A DNA stretch of 9,019 nucleotides from Granulosicoccus sp964437945 (GTDB lineage Bacteria; Pseudomonadota; Gammaproteobacteria; Granulosicoccales; Granulosicoccaceae): contig CAYTJF010000250.1 in assembly GCA_964437945.1 (NCBI GenBank), positions 1 to 9,019 on the forward strand. Direction: 5' to 3'. The translations under genes and the position numbers were made by a program. Of this stretch, positions 1-7,655 are shown piece after piece; position 1 is the stretch's first letter, and every line of letters starts with the position of its first letter. The notes under the pieces are model-generated. The model was not told where the DNA came from. It searched no databases and saw only the letters and a list, made by a program, of their open reading frames with translations.

Positions 1-1868
1 TAAATATTTGCAGCGTCATGCGCCATCCATGCTTCGCGCCAGTCGAGCGGATTGTTGGGACCTTGGATATCGTCCGGATCAGCACCAAAAGATGTTGTCC
101 CATTCCAGTCCCATAACTGACCATCGATAATCAGGCCATTCACCGGATTGTACACCGACCCATCAAACACGACCACCGGGGCATCGACAGTAATGGTGAC
201 CACTGTCTCGGCACTGTCAAGCTCACCGTCATTGACTTTGAACTGGAATGTATCGAGCCCTGAAAATCCATCATTTGGTGTATAAATCAGGTTGGGAGCG
301 GTGCCGGAAAGCACGCCATTGGTCGGCTGCACTTCCACCAGAAAGTTGATCTCGCTCGCTTCCGCGTCGGCTCCTGTTAAGACGATGGAGATTGGATTAT
401 TGTGAGCGGTCGTGAGCGTTTGCCCATCAGCTACTGGTGGTTGATTGATGGGTGTTGATGAGGCAACCACAGTAATGCTCACCATTACTGTATCGCTATC
501 TGTCGTACCATCGTTAACCTTGAAAGTAAATGAATCCGGGCCAGTAAAGTTCGGATTTGGTAAATAGCTCAGGTTAGGTGCAACCCCGCTCAGCACACCA
601 TTAGCTGGTTGTGATACTACCGAATAACTAAGTGCATCGTTGTTGCCGTCCGAGCCAGTCAACAACAGCTCAACAGCGAGGTCCGATTTGGTGGTCAAGC
701 TCTGAGGATTGGCTACCGGCGATATACTCTCGGCCACTTGAGTTGAATCGACAATATAAACAAAACGACGTTCGTTTAATGGTGCGGCAATATCAACAAC
801 GGAATCGGGGAAATAATCAGTTGCATTACCGCCAACAGCAATACTCTCACCAACAAAAAACAGTTCAATTGTTGCCGGATTACCGATCATTGAGAGTGGG
901 ATACTGGCTTCAATTTGGTTGGCTACGACCGCCGAATTAACATCTGCAACAAAGACCCAGCTCCAGTTTACCCCTGTGCCGGTGTAGCGGTACAGACTGC
1001 CACCTTGGAGCACATAGTCAGCACCAGCCGGAAATGTTTCATCGTATTTTTTATAGCCGGTGGCAACGTTAACATCGGTATCCATATACATCGAATACCC
1101 CCATGACAGAGCGATAGGATCGTAAGTCTCATAAACCATGTGTAGATTGGAAGCATCATGAGCCATCCACATAGTTCGCCAGTCAATCGTATTATTAATA
1201 CCGCTGACATCATCCGCATCATTGCCAAAAGAAACCAGGGTCGCCCAGTCTGCAATATCACCATCGACCACTACTGGCACAGGTCCGTTACTAATATGGT
1301 CCGTTCCCTGAGACGATGCGGGTATAACCGTTATAGCGACTTGAGCCACGGCACTGGTGTCAGTGCCGTCGTTAACCACAAATTCCAATTGGTCAGTACC
1401 ACTATAGCCATCATTCGGAGTGTATATCAGGTTAGGGGCGCTACCCGTTATCTGCCCATTTTGACTCTGGGTTGTAATGCTGTATGTCAGTGTGCTGTTC
1501 TCATAGTCGCTGCCGGTAAGAAGAAAATCTACTGATCTGCCTGCAGTTGTGCTCAGACTAAGCGGATTTGCTATCGGCTCGACGTTGGAGGGTGGTGCAC
1601 CGGAAACTGCAATGGTCACTGTCGCTGTATCGCTGCTTAGCGCTCCGTCACTTACTGAATAAGTAAAGGTATCAGTTCCGGTGAATGCACTATTAGGTGT
1701 ATAGACAAGATCCGGTGCGGATCCACTTAATACTCCGTTACCTGGCTGACTTTGCAGCTCATAGGTAAGCGCATTATTTTCCGGATCGTTTGCCGATAGC
1801 AATACCGGCGTGGCCGTAGCCGTGGCAGCGGTAATCTGTATCTGATGTGCAATGGGTGCGGAATTTAT
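1..1868 (-). repeat. Protein-level repeat: Big_9 pair plus CBM9-like domain, occurring twice
   Basis: Within the lipoprotein the order is Big_9 (about 1605-1868), Big_9 (about 1323-1587), CBM9-like (about 750-1290), Big_9 (about 462-729), Big_9 (about 186-446), CBM9-like (about 147 to the edge). The two CBM9-like copies share DWR..WMAHDA and SFG.D.DD. The Ig-like copies share GVLSG/GQITG, APNLIYTPN and DG near their ends. The unit is therefore two Ig-like domains followed by one CBM9-like domain, and the second unit is cut by the window edge. Boundaries were judged by eye. Confidence 0.75.
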
Positions 1869-3908
1869 CGGCTGCGTCGAGATTATGCTGGCGCTATGGT
1901 TAGCGATATCATTGAATTTCAGTGTTAGTTGGTCTTCCGTTTTAACAAAAGAGTCGGCACCGGTAACACTGATGTTACCTGAGATCGACGGGTTTAGTGA
2001 AATGGTGACCTCTCCCTGTCCTTCGAATGAGAAGTTCAGATTTGCACCATCACCATTGAGTGTGAGTAGTCGAGCGCGCATTGGCAAGGTCGTGATGTGT
2101 GTGACCGGTGCCGGGCTAGCCCCTGTATTAACGATAAACTGTCCACCATCATCGGGTATAAACACCCTATCGTTGCTATACGCATACCAGTTTTGCACGC
2201 TGCTTATCGGTTCGTCTCCACCAATTTTTATTGAAAATTGACCAAGTCCCGTACCATTAACGTTGGCTTCGATAGCCTCGTCACCGCCTACAGAAAAATC
2301 CACCTTCGGGTATTGCCTGATACGGTCGTGCATATCGACCACCGTGGCAAATTCGGCCCCCTTTGACTCTGCATAACTGAGCGTGTCTTCGAACATCTCC
2401 AGCGAGTATCTGCCGGCTGCGGTTTCAGTTGTTGGCCCATAGTCGTGCCACAGCCAATGCAATAACGGTTGCTGCGCATGCTTGAGCAGAACATCAATTT
2501 CATCACGCCAGGTTTGCCGTGCTTGTTGCGGTGTTGAGTTGAGTACATCAATCAGGGTAAAGTCGGGAGACATGTTTAGACTGAAATAAAGCATATCGTG
2601 TTGCGGCTCAAGAAACCCAATGGCCCCTTGATACCCAGTACCAACCGTGCCGCTGCGACCAGACAAGTAACTTAACCACTGGTTAGTCTGCTCAATCACG
2701 TTAATATTTTCTGGATTGCCCGGTACCGCTGCACCCAGAACCGGCACGCCCAGTTGCGATGAAATTTCCTGGACACTTTGGTTGAATTCAAACTCGAGTT
2801 CACTGTTGCTCAGCTCGCTGGTGAAATGCGGATGGGTCCACGAGTGTGAAGCGATCTCTGAACCCAGTTCAATATAACGGGTGTATAGCGGCGCAGACAC
2901 TGCCCAGTCAGTGTACTGACCAATTTGCGGATTATTGCCTATGTCAATGTAATAACTTCCAACGAAGTTGTATTTATTCTTCCAGTCGGCAATGATACCC
3001 AGCAATGGAATTTCAGTTTGAAATAAAGACGCAGCAACCATTGCCTGATCCATATCGTTGCGAGCAATAAAAACACTGTCAGATCGAGATACTTGCAAGG
3101 CTGCCGGTGCCTCCTCTCCATAGACTGCCCATTGCAGCAAACTCCATAGAGAATTATTGTCCAGCATAATTTGCTCATTAGCGAAATGAACTACCCTCCC
3201 CGGGCGCTGCAGCAGCTGAACACCAGCGTAACTTTTGTTGGCAACTAAAGCTTCAGTTAAAACAGTTGACTGCTCTGAGCCAATTGGCGTAAATGCGGTA
3301 AACCATATTTGCTCATAAGCAACCAACTGCTCATTCATTGCATAATTACGCATTGCCGGATGTGTATTGTTGGTAACAACAACTGATGCCTCGGCATTAT
3401 TGATGTAGTCAACAGCTTTCAGTCCAAGCAGTTCTGTCATGGCTTTATCAGCTTGCTGAAAACTATCTCCGATCTGGTTTGCAACCATTAACTCACCGGC
3501 AGTAACCAGCGACACACCTGCTTGTTGAGCCTCAGACAGGGCAGTTATGATAGCTGCACGATCAGAATCTTTAACGTGATAGAACCAGGGCATAACAATC
3601 GCGTCATACTCCAACAGCGCTGGGCCATTAAGCAAATCAGATTCACTAAGCAAATCAAACGGCAAGCCAGCCATCATTGCCTGATGCTGAGTTGCAGCAT
3701 ACATCTGGTTATAGGCGATTTTGTCGTAAAAGTTGTCTGCCGAGCTTGATGAATGAACAATTGCAATGCGACGATCTGAAACAGGTGTTTGAACCTGCGC
3801 CTGACCGATTTGCAAATCACCAGTACCTTGCTGATTGTCGTTGGCCCCCCCGTTGCAGCTAACAACAAACACTGCACTAACCAAGATTAACACTGCGCGC
3901 AACAGCAT
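1..3908 (-). CDS. Large multidomain lipoprotein: NodB-like polysaccharide deacetylase with Ig-like and CBM9-like repeats (partial, 3' end off window)
   Basis: The frame is open from ATG (3906-3908) to the window edge, 1302 codons, with no stop seen. Residues 1-18 are a lipoprotein signal ending in lipobox VVSC (Cys18, codon 3855-3857); Asn at +2 suggests outer-membrane sorting. Residues about 45-260 resemble a flavodoxin/GATase-like alpha-beta domain. Residues about 278-520 resemble a NodB-type deacetylase: SHSWTHPH (354-361) is the classic H-x3-H metal motif, RNDMD (283-287) sits where TFDDG normally lies, and LLHWLWHDYG (482-491) resembles the late His motif. From residue about 682, Big_9/cadherin-like domains (YTPN.GF.G.D.F.Y.V.DG pattern) alternate with CBM9-like domains (VDGDIADW, 881-888). 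Inferred role: cell-surface deacetylation or binding of a polysaccharide. A TTG at 3930-3932 would add eight residues and still give a signal peptide; ATG is preferred because a weak GGGA lies 8 bases upstream of it. Substrate and exact family are unknown. Confidence 0.85.
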   Translation of the reverse strand, partial: MLLRAVLILVSAVFVVSCNGGANDNQQGTGDLQIGQAQVQTPVSDRRIAIVHSSSSADNFYDKIAYNQMYAATQHQAMMAGLPFDLLSESDLLNGPALLEYDAIVMPWFYHVKDSDRAAIITALSEAQQAGVSLVTAGELMVANQIGDSFQQADKAMTELLGLKAVDYINNAEASVVVTNNTHPAMRNYAMNEQLVAYEQIWFTAFTPIGSEQSTVLTEALVANKSYAGVQLLQRPGRVVHFANEQIMLDNNSLWSLLQWAVYGEEAPAALQVSRSDSVFIARNDMDQAMVAASLFQTEIPLLGIIADWKNKYNFVGSYYIDIGNNPQIGQYTDWAVSAPLYTRYIELGSEIASHSWTHPHFTSELSNSELEFEFNQSVQEISSQLGVPVLGAAVPGNPENINVIEQTNQWLSYLSGRSGTVGTGYQGAIGFLEPQHDMLYFSLNMSPDFTLIDVLNSTPQQARQTWRDEIDVLLKHAQQPLLHWLWHDYGPTTETAAGRYSLEMFEDTLSYAESKGAEFATVVDMHDRIRQYPKVDFSVGGDEAIEANVNGTGLGQFSIKIGGDEPISSVQNWYAYSNDRVFIPDDGGQFIVNTGASPAPVTHITTLPMRARLLTLNGDGANLNFSFEGQGEVTISLNPSISGNISVTGADSFVKTEDQLTLKFNDIANHSASIISTQPINSAPIAHQIQITAATATATPVLLSANDPENNALTYELQSQPGNGVLSGSAPDLVYTPNSAFTGTDTFTYSVSDGALSSDTATVTIAVSGAPPSNVEPIANPLSLSTTAGRSVDFLLTGSDYENSTLTYSITTQSQNGQITGSAPNLIYTPNDGYSGTDQLEFVVNDGTDTSAVAQVAITVIPASSQGTDHISNGPVPVVVDGDIADWATLVSFGNDADDVSGINNTIDWRTMWMAHDASNLHMVYETYDPIALSWGYSMYMDTDVNVATGYKKYDETFPAGADYVLQGGSLYRYTGTGVNWSWVFVADVNSAVVANQIEASIPLSMIGNPATIELFFVGESIAVGGNATDYFPDSVVDIAAPLNERRFVYIVDSTQVAESISPVANPQSLTTKSDLAVELLLTGSDGNNDALSYSVVSQPANGVLSGVAPNLSYLPNPNFTGPDSFTFKVNDGTTDSDTVMVSITVVASSTPINQPPVADGQTLTTAHNNPISIVLTGADAEASEINFLVEVQPTNGVLSGTAPNLIYTPNDGFSGLDTFQFKVNDGELDSAETVVTITVDAPVVVFDGSVYNPVNGLIIDGQLWDWNGTTSFGADPDDIQGPNNPLDWREAWMAHDAANI

Positions 3909-4121
3909 GTAAGCGATCCCATTTTTCGCCAATTCATTAAAGCTATGAACGGCCGAATGGCAGATCTTTTGAATTCGAAAAAGGGACTCAGCAGCGTTGC
4001 ATTAGACGATAACGTGAAAATGTGGACCGGTTCTCATAAAAGAAAAACGGGTTGTAAAGTTGTGCAGTCCAGCGATCGTTTTAAAATCTGTTCAAACTAG
4101 GTAAGATTGCAACAATCGCAT
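3909..4121. other. Intergenic region upstream of the lipoprotein gene
   Basis: This stretch lies between the lipoprotein start and the stop of the broken small gene. It should hold the lipoprotein promoter on the minus strand, but no convincing -35/-10 pair was found. A short hairpin (GATTG-loop-CAATC, 4105-4117) lies just beyond the broken gene's stop. It lacks a U tract, so it is not called as a terminator. Confidence 0.5.
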
Positions 4122-4644
4122 TTAGTGACCCGTAACCGTCAACTGTCCGCTTTCCGGATTGACAAGCAGTGAGTCTCCGGTTTTTATCAATCTGGAAACA
4201 CAGGCTACACACTGAAAGGTAACAGTTTTACTACTGTCCTTTGTAGTTGTAAACTCGATTACCAATGGCTATATTCCCATCAGCCATCATTACCGCAAAA
4301 CGTGTGGCATGATCACCGTTATCATAAGCGAGTGTCAGCGCAGTTCCTTCAATTGTAAAGTCACCGGCGGACGCCAAATCACCACTTCCAAAAGAAAAGA
4401 CAGATCCGTCGTTGATCGTGTCAACACCGATAGTCGATAATCCTTCTTTTGTGTATCGAAAGCGCTGCATATCGTTAAACGCAAAACCGCGTTCATTGTA
4501 ACCATTTGAACAAATACCGCCGACACAACCATAATTCCACCAAGTTAAGTTGGACCAGAGGCCGGTGATATTGGACGGTGATAGATAACCGGCTGCAATA
4601 GTGTTATAACTACCAATACTGACTTGCGCGTTAACGCTGGCACT
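4122..4644 (-). pseudogene. Truncated, frameshifted gene for a small secreted protein of unknown function
   Basis: Two overlapping minus-strand frames join into one protein. The first runs from the stop at 4645-4647 to TAG at 4231-4233 and reads ASVNAQVSIGSYNTIAAG through GNIAIGNRVYNYKGQ. The second runs from about 4268 to TAA at 4122-4124 and ends GDSLLVNPESGQLTVTGH. Removing one G near 4237-4239 gives NYKDSSKTVTFQC, a smooth join of about 174 residues. No ATG, GTG or TTG occurs in frame before 4470, and the first residues (SASVNAQ) look like the end of a Sec signal peptide, so the start and signal core are missing. The middle contains GGCVGGICSNG, a candidate disulphide loop, and VACVSR follows later. 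I do not recognise the family. The frameshift could be real decay or a base-call error; the missing start argues for decay. Confidence 0.6.
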
Positions 4645-4646
4645 TT

Positions 4647-4678
4647 AACATTCTACAAATTCAACATTCTACAAATTC
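4647..4678. repeat. 16-bp perfect tandem direct repeat, two copies
   Basis: The unit AACATTCTACAAATTC occurs at 4647-4662 and again at 4663-4678 with no spacer. It begins inside the stop codon (4645-4647) that ends the broken gene's open frame upstream, at the point where the signal-peptide coding sequence is lost. Confidence 0.9.
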
Positions 4679-4680
4679 TA

Positions 4681-4749
4681 AGACACCCGTAAATTTGGAT
4701 ATGAAATAAATCCTAAGCTAAATTTTCTTATTCAATTATAAGGGTGTCT
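4681..4749. repeat. 8-bp perfect inverted repeat around an AT-rich 53-bp core
   Basis: AGACACCC (4681-4688) pairs perfectly with GGGTGTCT (4742-4749). The arms also extend outward imperfectly: AATTTGTAGAATGTTG read from the left arm against TATTTTTAGTATTTTG on the right gives about 12 of 16 matches. The element sits between the stop of the 888-residue gene and the broken gene. It could be a remnant of a small mobile element or a long-loop hairpin in the mRNA 3' region. AT-richness makes the outer similarity weak evidence. Confidence 0.55.
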
Positions 4750-4767
4750 AGTATTTTTAGTATTTTG

Positions 4768-7434
4768 TTATTCAGGCTTGGGAAAATGCACGGTAATTTC
4801 CGTTCCAGCAGGAAACGCTGCCCAAAACCCTTGCCATGGTTGCAAGTTATTCAAGCTGGCTAGCGCCTCGTATTCTCCACTACTGGTATTATAAGCCCAC
4901 TGCTCAGACAACAGTAAGCCTTCGGATTTCGCCTGTTCAAGATCGCAACCCTCCGAGCAAATACCATTTGAGCTGGTAACCCGAATTTTGTTAATGTCAA
5001 CGGGTGAGGAATAAGGTGCACCCAATAACGACCAACTAGTACCTGTTGCTGAAGTTGATATCCGCGCTAAGAAACATCCTTCAAGCGAAGCGCAAGCATT
5101 TGAGCGTTCCGCGTCACCATCGGGTACATCATCAGGGAGATCAATCGTCACATCTGCGCCGGTGCTTTGAATCATCCAGAAGCCATCGCCTTGTGCCAGG
5201 GCACTGTCAATCGATGGTCGGGCATAGCTTTGGGATTGCAGGTCAAACGTAAAGATCGTCCATGTTTCACCGTATGACGATGTGGGCAAATCATCTCCGA
5301 ACAGTTGTCCGATTGTTTGAGTTGAACCATTAGCCGGTAATGTCAGTAGCGACCATTGATTATCTTGCAGCGTAATGTCACGTGCAACAGGAGGTGGATC
5401 ATCAGGTGGTGGCTGGGTGGTCTCGCCGTCTTTCAACAAGAATAAACCGTTGCTTATATCGCTAACGAGTAAGGTGCCGCTTGGCAGATAAGGGTACACG
5501 CCCCACGCACCGTCAAAACTTGCAGAATTGCTTGCAGGCGAAGGCAAGGTATCAAAATATGCGTCGCTGCGTGGACTAGTAGGATCACTCACATCAAGCA
5601 CTGTTAGGCCACGACGATAGTTAGACATGTAGTACCGGTCACCTAATGTGAAACCGTTGTGATCAATAGCTCGCGTTGGACCCGTCCAACTGCGCTGTAT
5701 GCTTGGATTGCGTAGGTCGCTTATGTTCACCGTATAGAGCGTTGTGTTAGCGCCTGCTGACTCGTCTCCCTCGTCTTGGATGAAGAGAAAACGTTTGTCC
5801 TTACTCCACCAGCCCGAGTGCGTGTATCTTGCCCCTGAGTAGCTGGTGTCGCTCAACCGCACCGGATTGGATTTGTCGCTCACATCCCAAATGGATAGTG
5901 AATCTTCGTCGTAGCCGACAAAAATTTCACACGGGTCGCGCCCTGAGGGGCATTGCGATACACGCGAATCCGTAATCAATATATTCGTCGCATCGTGAGT
6001 ATACGACGCACCCGACGGTCCCCCAGTGACCCGGCGTGGCGATGCGGGATTCTTAACATCCAATATCTGCACGCGTCCACGATCAGTATCCGAACCAAGA
6101 ATATAAATGAACGCATCGCTACCCGATATCGCTTCACCCGTCGCGTAATTGATGTTCGCCATGTATACGTTGTGCGCACGATTAATACCGTCGTAACTGC
6201 CGGCAAGTGAAACACGGTTCGGCAACTCACTTAAGTCGATGACTTGCAGTCCTTGAGGACTAGCCGGGAAGTCCGCCGTGGCGTATGCATAGGCGCGATA
6301 TCGCCCGCGCGCACTGTCAAAGAATTGATAAACCTTTATGTCACGCCATTGTGCGTTAGGCCCCGAAACAGTGCCTACCTCACGTGGGTTTTGTGAGTCG
6401 CTGACATCAACCACCGCAACACCGTTATTGAAACCAATCAAGGCATACTCACGCTGGTCATTGAGGTCCACAAACCCCCATATGTCATTTGCCGATGATG
6501 GTCGGCCTGAAAAGTCGCTAAGCGGGATTCGCGATAGCAGGTCGATGCCATCGCAAGGAAAACTTCCCGCGACCCCGTCCACGCATTGGGTTGTAGCAGT
6601 AGTAGTTTGCGCTGCTTCTATAAGGTCGCTCTCAGTACTCGCGAGTAAAACGTCTTTGATCGCTTCTCCCTTGGCATCTTGGATCAACACTAAACCCAGG
6701 CTTGCAAGCGATTCACGATTGTCGTGAGACGGACCGGTAACAAACGTGCGAAAACTATCGGGGTCGGCAAACTCAAAGGTGCTGGTATACCCGCCCTGCA
6801 GACGCACACCACGTGTGTTCGCGTCCGTCAAGTCGTCAGCAACAAGCAAGAATGTGCCTTCTGAGATCGCGACCACATCGCCGTTGGACGCGTTATCGAT
6901 CGCGTATGCGAGTGTACGGCAGGGCTCGCTCGCCGTTGCACAAACTCCCTCGTCAACACCATTTTCGGTCACGAAGTGCGATGGTGTTGCGTCGGCTGCG
7001 CCTAATTCAGTAGCGGCCGCCGTTGTCACTACATTAAAGCCACGCTCGGCAAAGCGCTTCGCATACTTACGAGCAGGGCCAACGATATTGGTTGGATTAG
7101 CGTGCACATCTTGTTGTGCAAAACCGTCCGCAGTGCTATAGCCACCGAGGACTTTGACTACTGGGCCGAGCAAGGTAATGGCTTCCGCCGGGTCGTCGCG
7201 CTCAAAACGGTACGTGCCTTGCGCCACGCGTACAGTCTCGCCTTTTTGAGCCTGCTTGAGTGCATATTCGATGGTCGCGCAAGGTGCCGAAGCATCTTTA
7301 CATTGGCCGTTATCCACCCCTTCAGCATGCACAAAACGGTCATGATACTCGTCATGTGCCCAAGCACGGTCCGAACCAAACGCGATGAGTGTTACGGCCG
7401 CGACGCATGTGATGGCACTAAATAATCGCTTCAT
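4768..7434 (-). CDS. Exported choice-of-anchor B family (LVIVD propeller) protein with duplicated N- and C-terminal modules
   Basis: This is an intact 888-residue protein. Residues 1-26 are a Sec signal peptide ending AWA before His27. A beta-helix-type opening module occurs twice: FVHAEGVDNGQC..PC.TIEYA..GETVRVAQGTY (34-75) and FVTENGVDEGVC..PC.TLAYA..GDVVAISEGTF (154-195). Residues about 293-668 form a choice-of-anchor B propeller with repeats such as GVAVVDVSDSQNPREVG (339-354), GLQVIDLSE, RVQILDVKNPASP, SLSIWDVSDKSNP, TLYTVNISDLRNP and GLTVLDVSDPTSP. Histidines recur in AHNVY (420-424), YTHDA (478-482), YTHSGW (537-542) and DHNGF (591-595). A Pro/Asp linker (675-682) leads to a tail with a duplicated WSLL..P to GFW module (about 694-766 and 801-885). 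Family members are generally surface or secreted proteins whose tail varies, and the function is not established. The tail has no PEP-CTERM or LPXTG signal, so it may be a binding domain or a sorting domain of unknown type. The start is supported by its RBS and signal peptide. Confidence 0.9.
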   Translation of the reverse strand: MKRLFSAITCVAAVTLIAFGSDRAWAHDEYHDRFVHAEGVDNGQCKDASAPCATIEYALKQAQKGETVRVAQGTYRFERDDPAEAITLLGPVVKVLGGYSTADGFAQQDVHANPTNIVGPARKYAKRFAERGFNVVTTAAATELGAADATPSHFVTENGVDEGVCATASEPCRTLAYAIDNASNGDVVAISEGTFLLVADDLTDANTRGVRLQGGYTSTFEFADPDSFRTFVTGPSHDNRESLASLGLVLIQDAKGEAIKDVLLASTESDLIEAAQTTTATTQCVDGVAGSFPCDGIDLLSRIPLSDFSGRPSSANDIWGFVDLNDQREYALIGFNNGVAVVDVSDSQNPREVGTVSGPNAQWRDIKVYQFFDSARGRYRAYAYATADFPASPQGLQVIDLSELPNRVSLAGSYDGINRAHNVYMANINYATGEAISGSDAFIYILGSDTDRGRVQILDVKNPASPRRVTGGPSGASYTHDATNILITDSRVSQCPSGRDPCEIFVGYDEDSLSIWDVSDKSNPVRLSDTSYSGARYTHSGWWSKDKRFLFIQDEGDESAGANTTLYTVNISDLRNPSIQRSWTGPTRAIDHNGFTLGDRYYMSNYRRGLTVLDVSDPTSPRSDAYFDTLPSPASNSASFDGAWGVYPYLPSGTLLVSDISNGLFLLKDGETTQPPPDDPPPVARDITLQDNQWSLLTLPANGSTQTIGQLFGDDLPTSSYGETWTIFTFDLQSQSYARPSIDSALAQGDGFWMIQSTGADVTIDLPDDVPDGDAERSNACASLEGCFLARISTSATGTSWSLLGAPYSSPVDINKIRVTSSNGICSEGCDLEQAKSEGLLLSEQWAYNTSSGEYEALASLNNLQPWQGFWAAFPAGTEITVHFPKPE

Positions 7435-7440
7435 TGAAAT

Positions 7441-7447
7441 CCCTTCG
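7441..7447 (-). promoter_or_regulatory. Shine-Dalgarno sequence of the 888-residue gene
   Basis: On the minus strand CGAAGGG precedes ATG, with six bases (ATTTCA) between AAGGG and the start codon. This fixes the start at 7434. Confidence 0.8.
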
Positions 7448-7501
7448 TTATTCTTGTCTCGTCTGCTCTATATGGTGATAGGACACGTCTCTAGTGCACC
7501 T

Positions 7502-7526
7502 TTGTGAGCGAACCCTACTCTCACAA
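7502..7526. promoter_or_regulatory. 7-bp inverted repeat, candidate operator upstream of the 888-residue gene
   Basis: TTGTGAG (7502-7508) and CTCACAA (7520-7526) form a perfect inverted repeat with an 11-bp spacer, about 70-90 bp upstream of the start codon. The half-site spacing does not fit CRP (TGTGA-N6-TCACA). It could bind another dimeric regulator or be chance, and no clear promoter hexamers were found beside it. Confidence 0.35.
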
Positions 7527-7555
7527 TTTGTAAACGGCCACAACCTGTAAACGGC
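7522..7555. repeat. 17-bp tandem repeat, two copies, cut by the assembly gap
   Basis: CACAATTTGTAAACGGC (7522-7538) is followed directly by CACAACCTGTAAACGGC (7539-7555). The copies differ at two adjacent bases, and the N run starts right after the second one. The array may continue into the gap. Confidence 0.8.
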
Positions 7556-7655
7556 NNNNNNNNNNNNNNNNNNNNNNNNNNNNNNNNNNNNNNNNNNNNN
7601 NNNNNNNNNNNNNNNNNNNNNNNNNNNNNNNNNNNNNNNNNNNNNNNNNNNNNNN
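7556..7655. other. Assembly gap (100 N)
   Basis: Exactly 100 N bases, the customary placeholder for a scaffold gap of unknown size. Order, distance and orientation of the two sides depend on the scaffolding and cannot be confirmed here. Confidence 0.95.

Noticed and set aside
632..3862. Small frames on both strands within the lipoprotein gene region
   Set aside because: The minus-strand lipoprotein frame is continuous with recognisable domains throughout. The others are low-complexity or shadow readings.
4681..4749. Complete insertion sequence or MITE
   Set aside because: The perfect part of the inverted repeat is only 8 bp, no target-site duplication was found, and the better-paired bases lie at the inner side of the arms.
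5046..7141. Several plus-strand frames of 60-131 codons opposite the propeller gene
   Set aside because: They are antisense shadows of a well-supported 888-residue CDS, with no domain-like patterns or ribosome-binding sites of note.
7502..7510. Match to the start of the lac operator (TTGTGAGCG)
   Set aside because: Only the first half matches; the second half and the spacing differ, so no LacI site is claimed.
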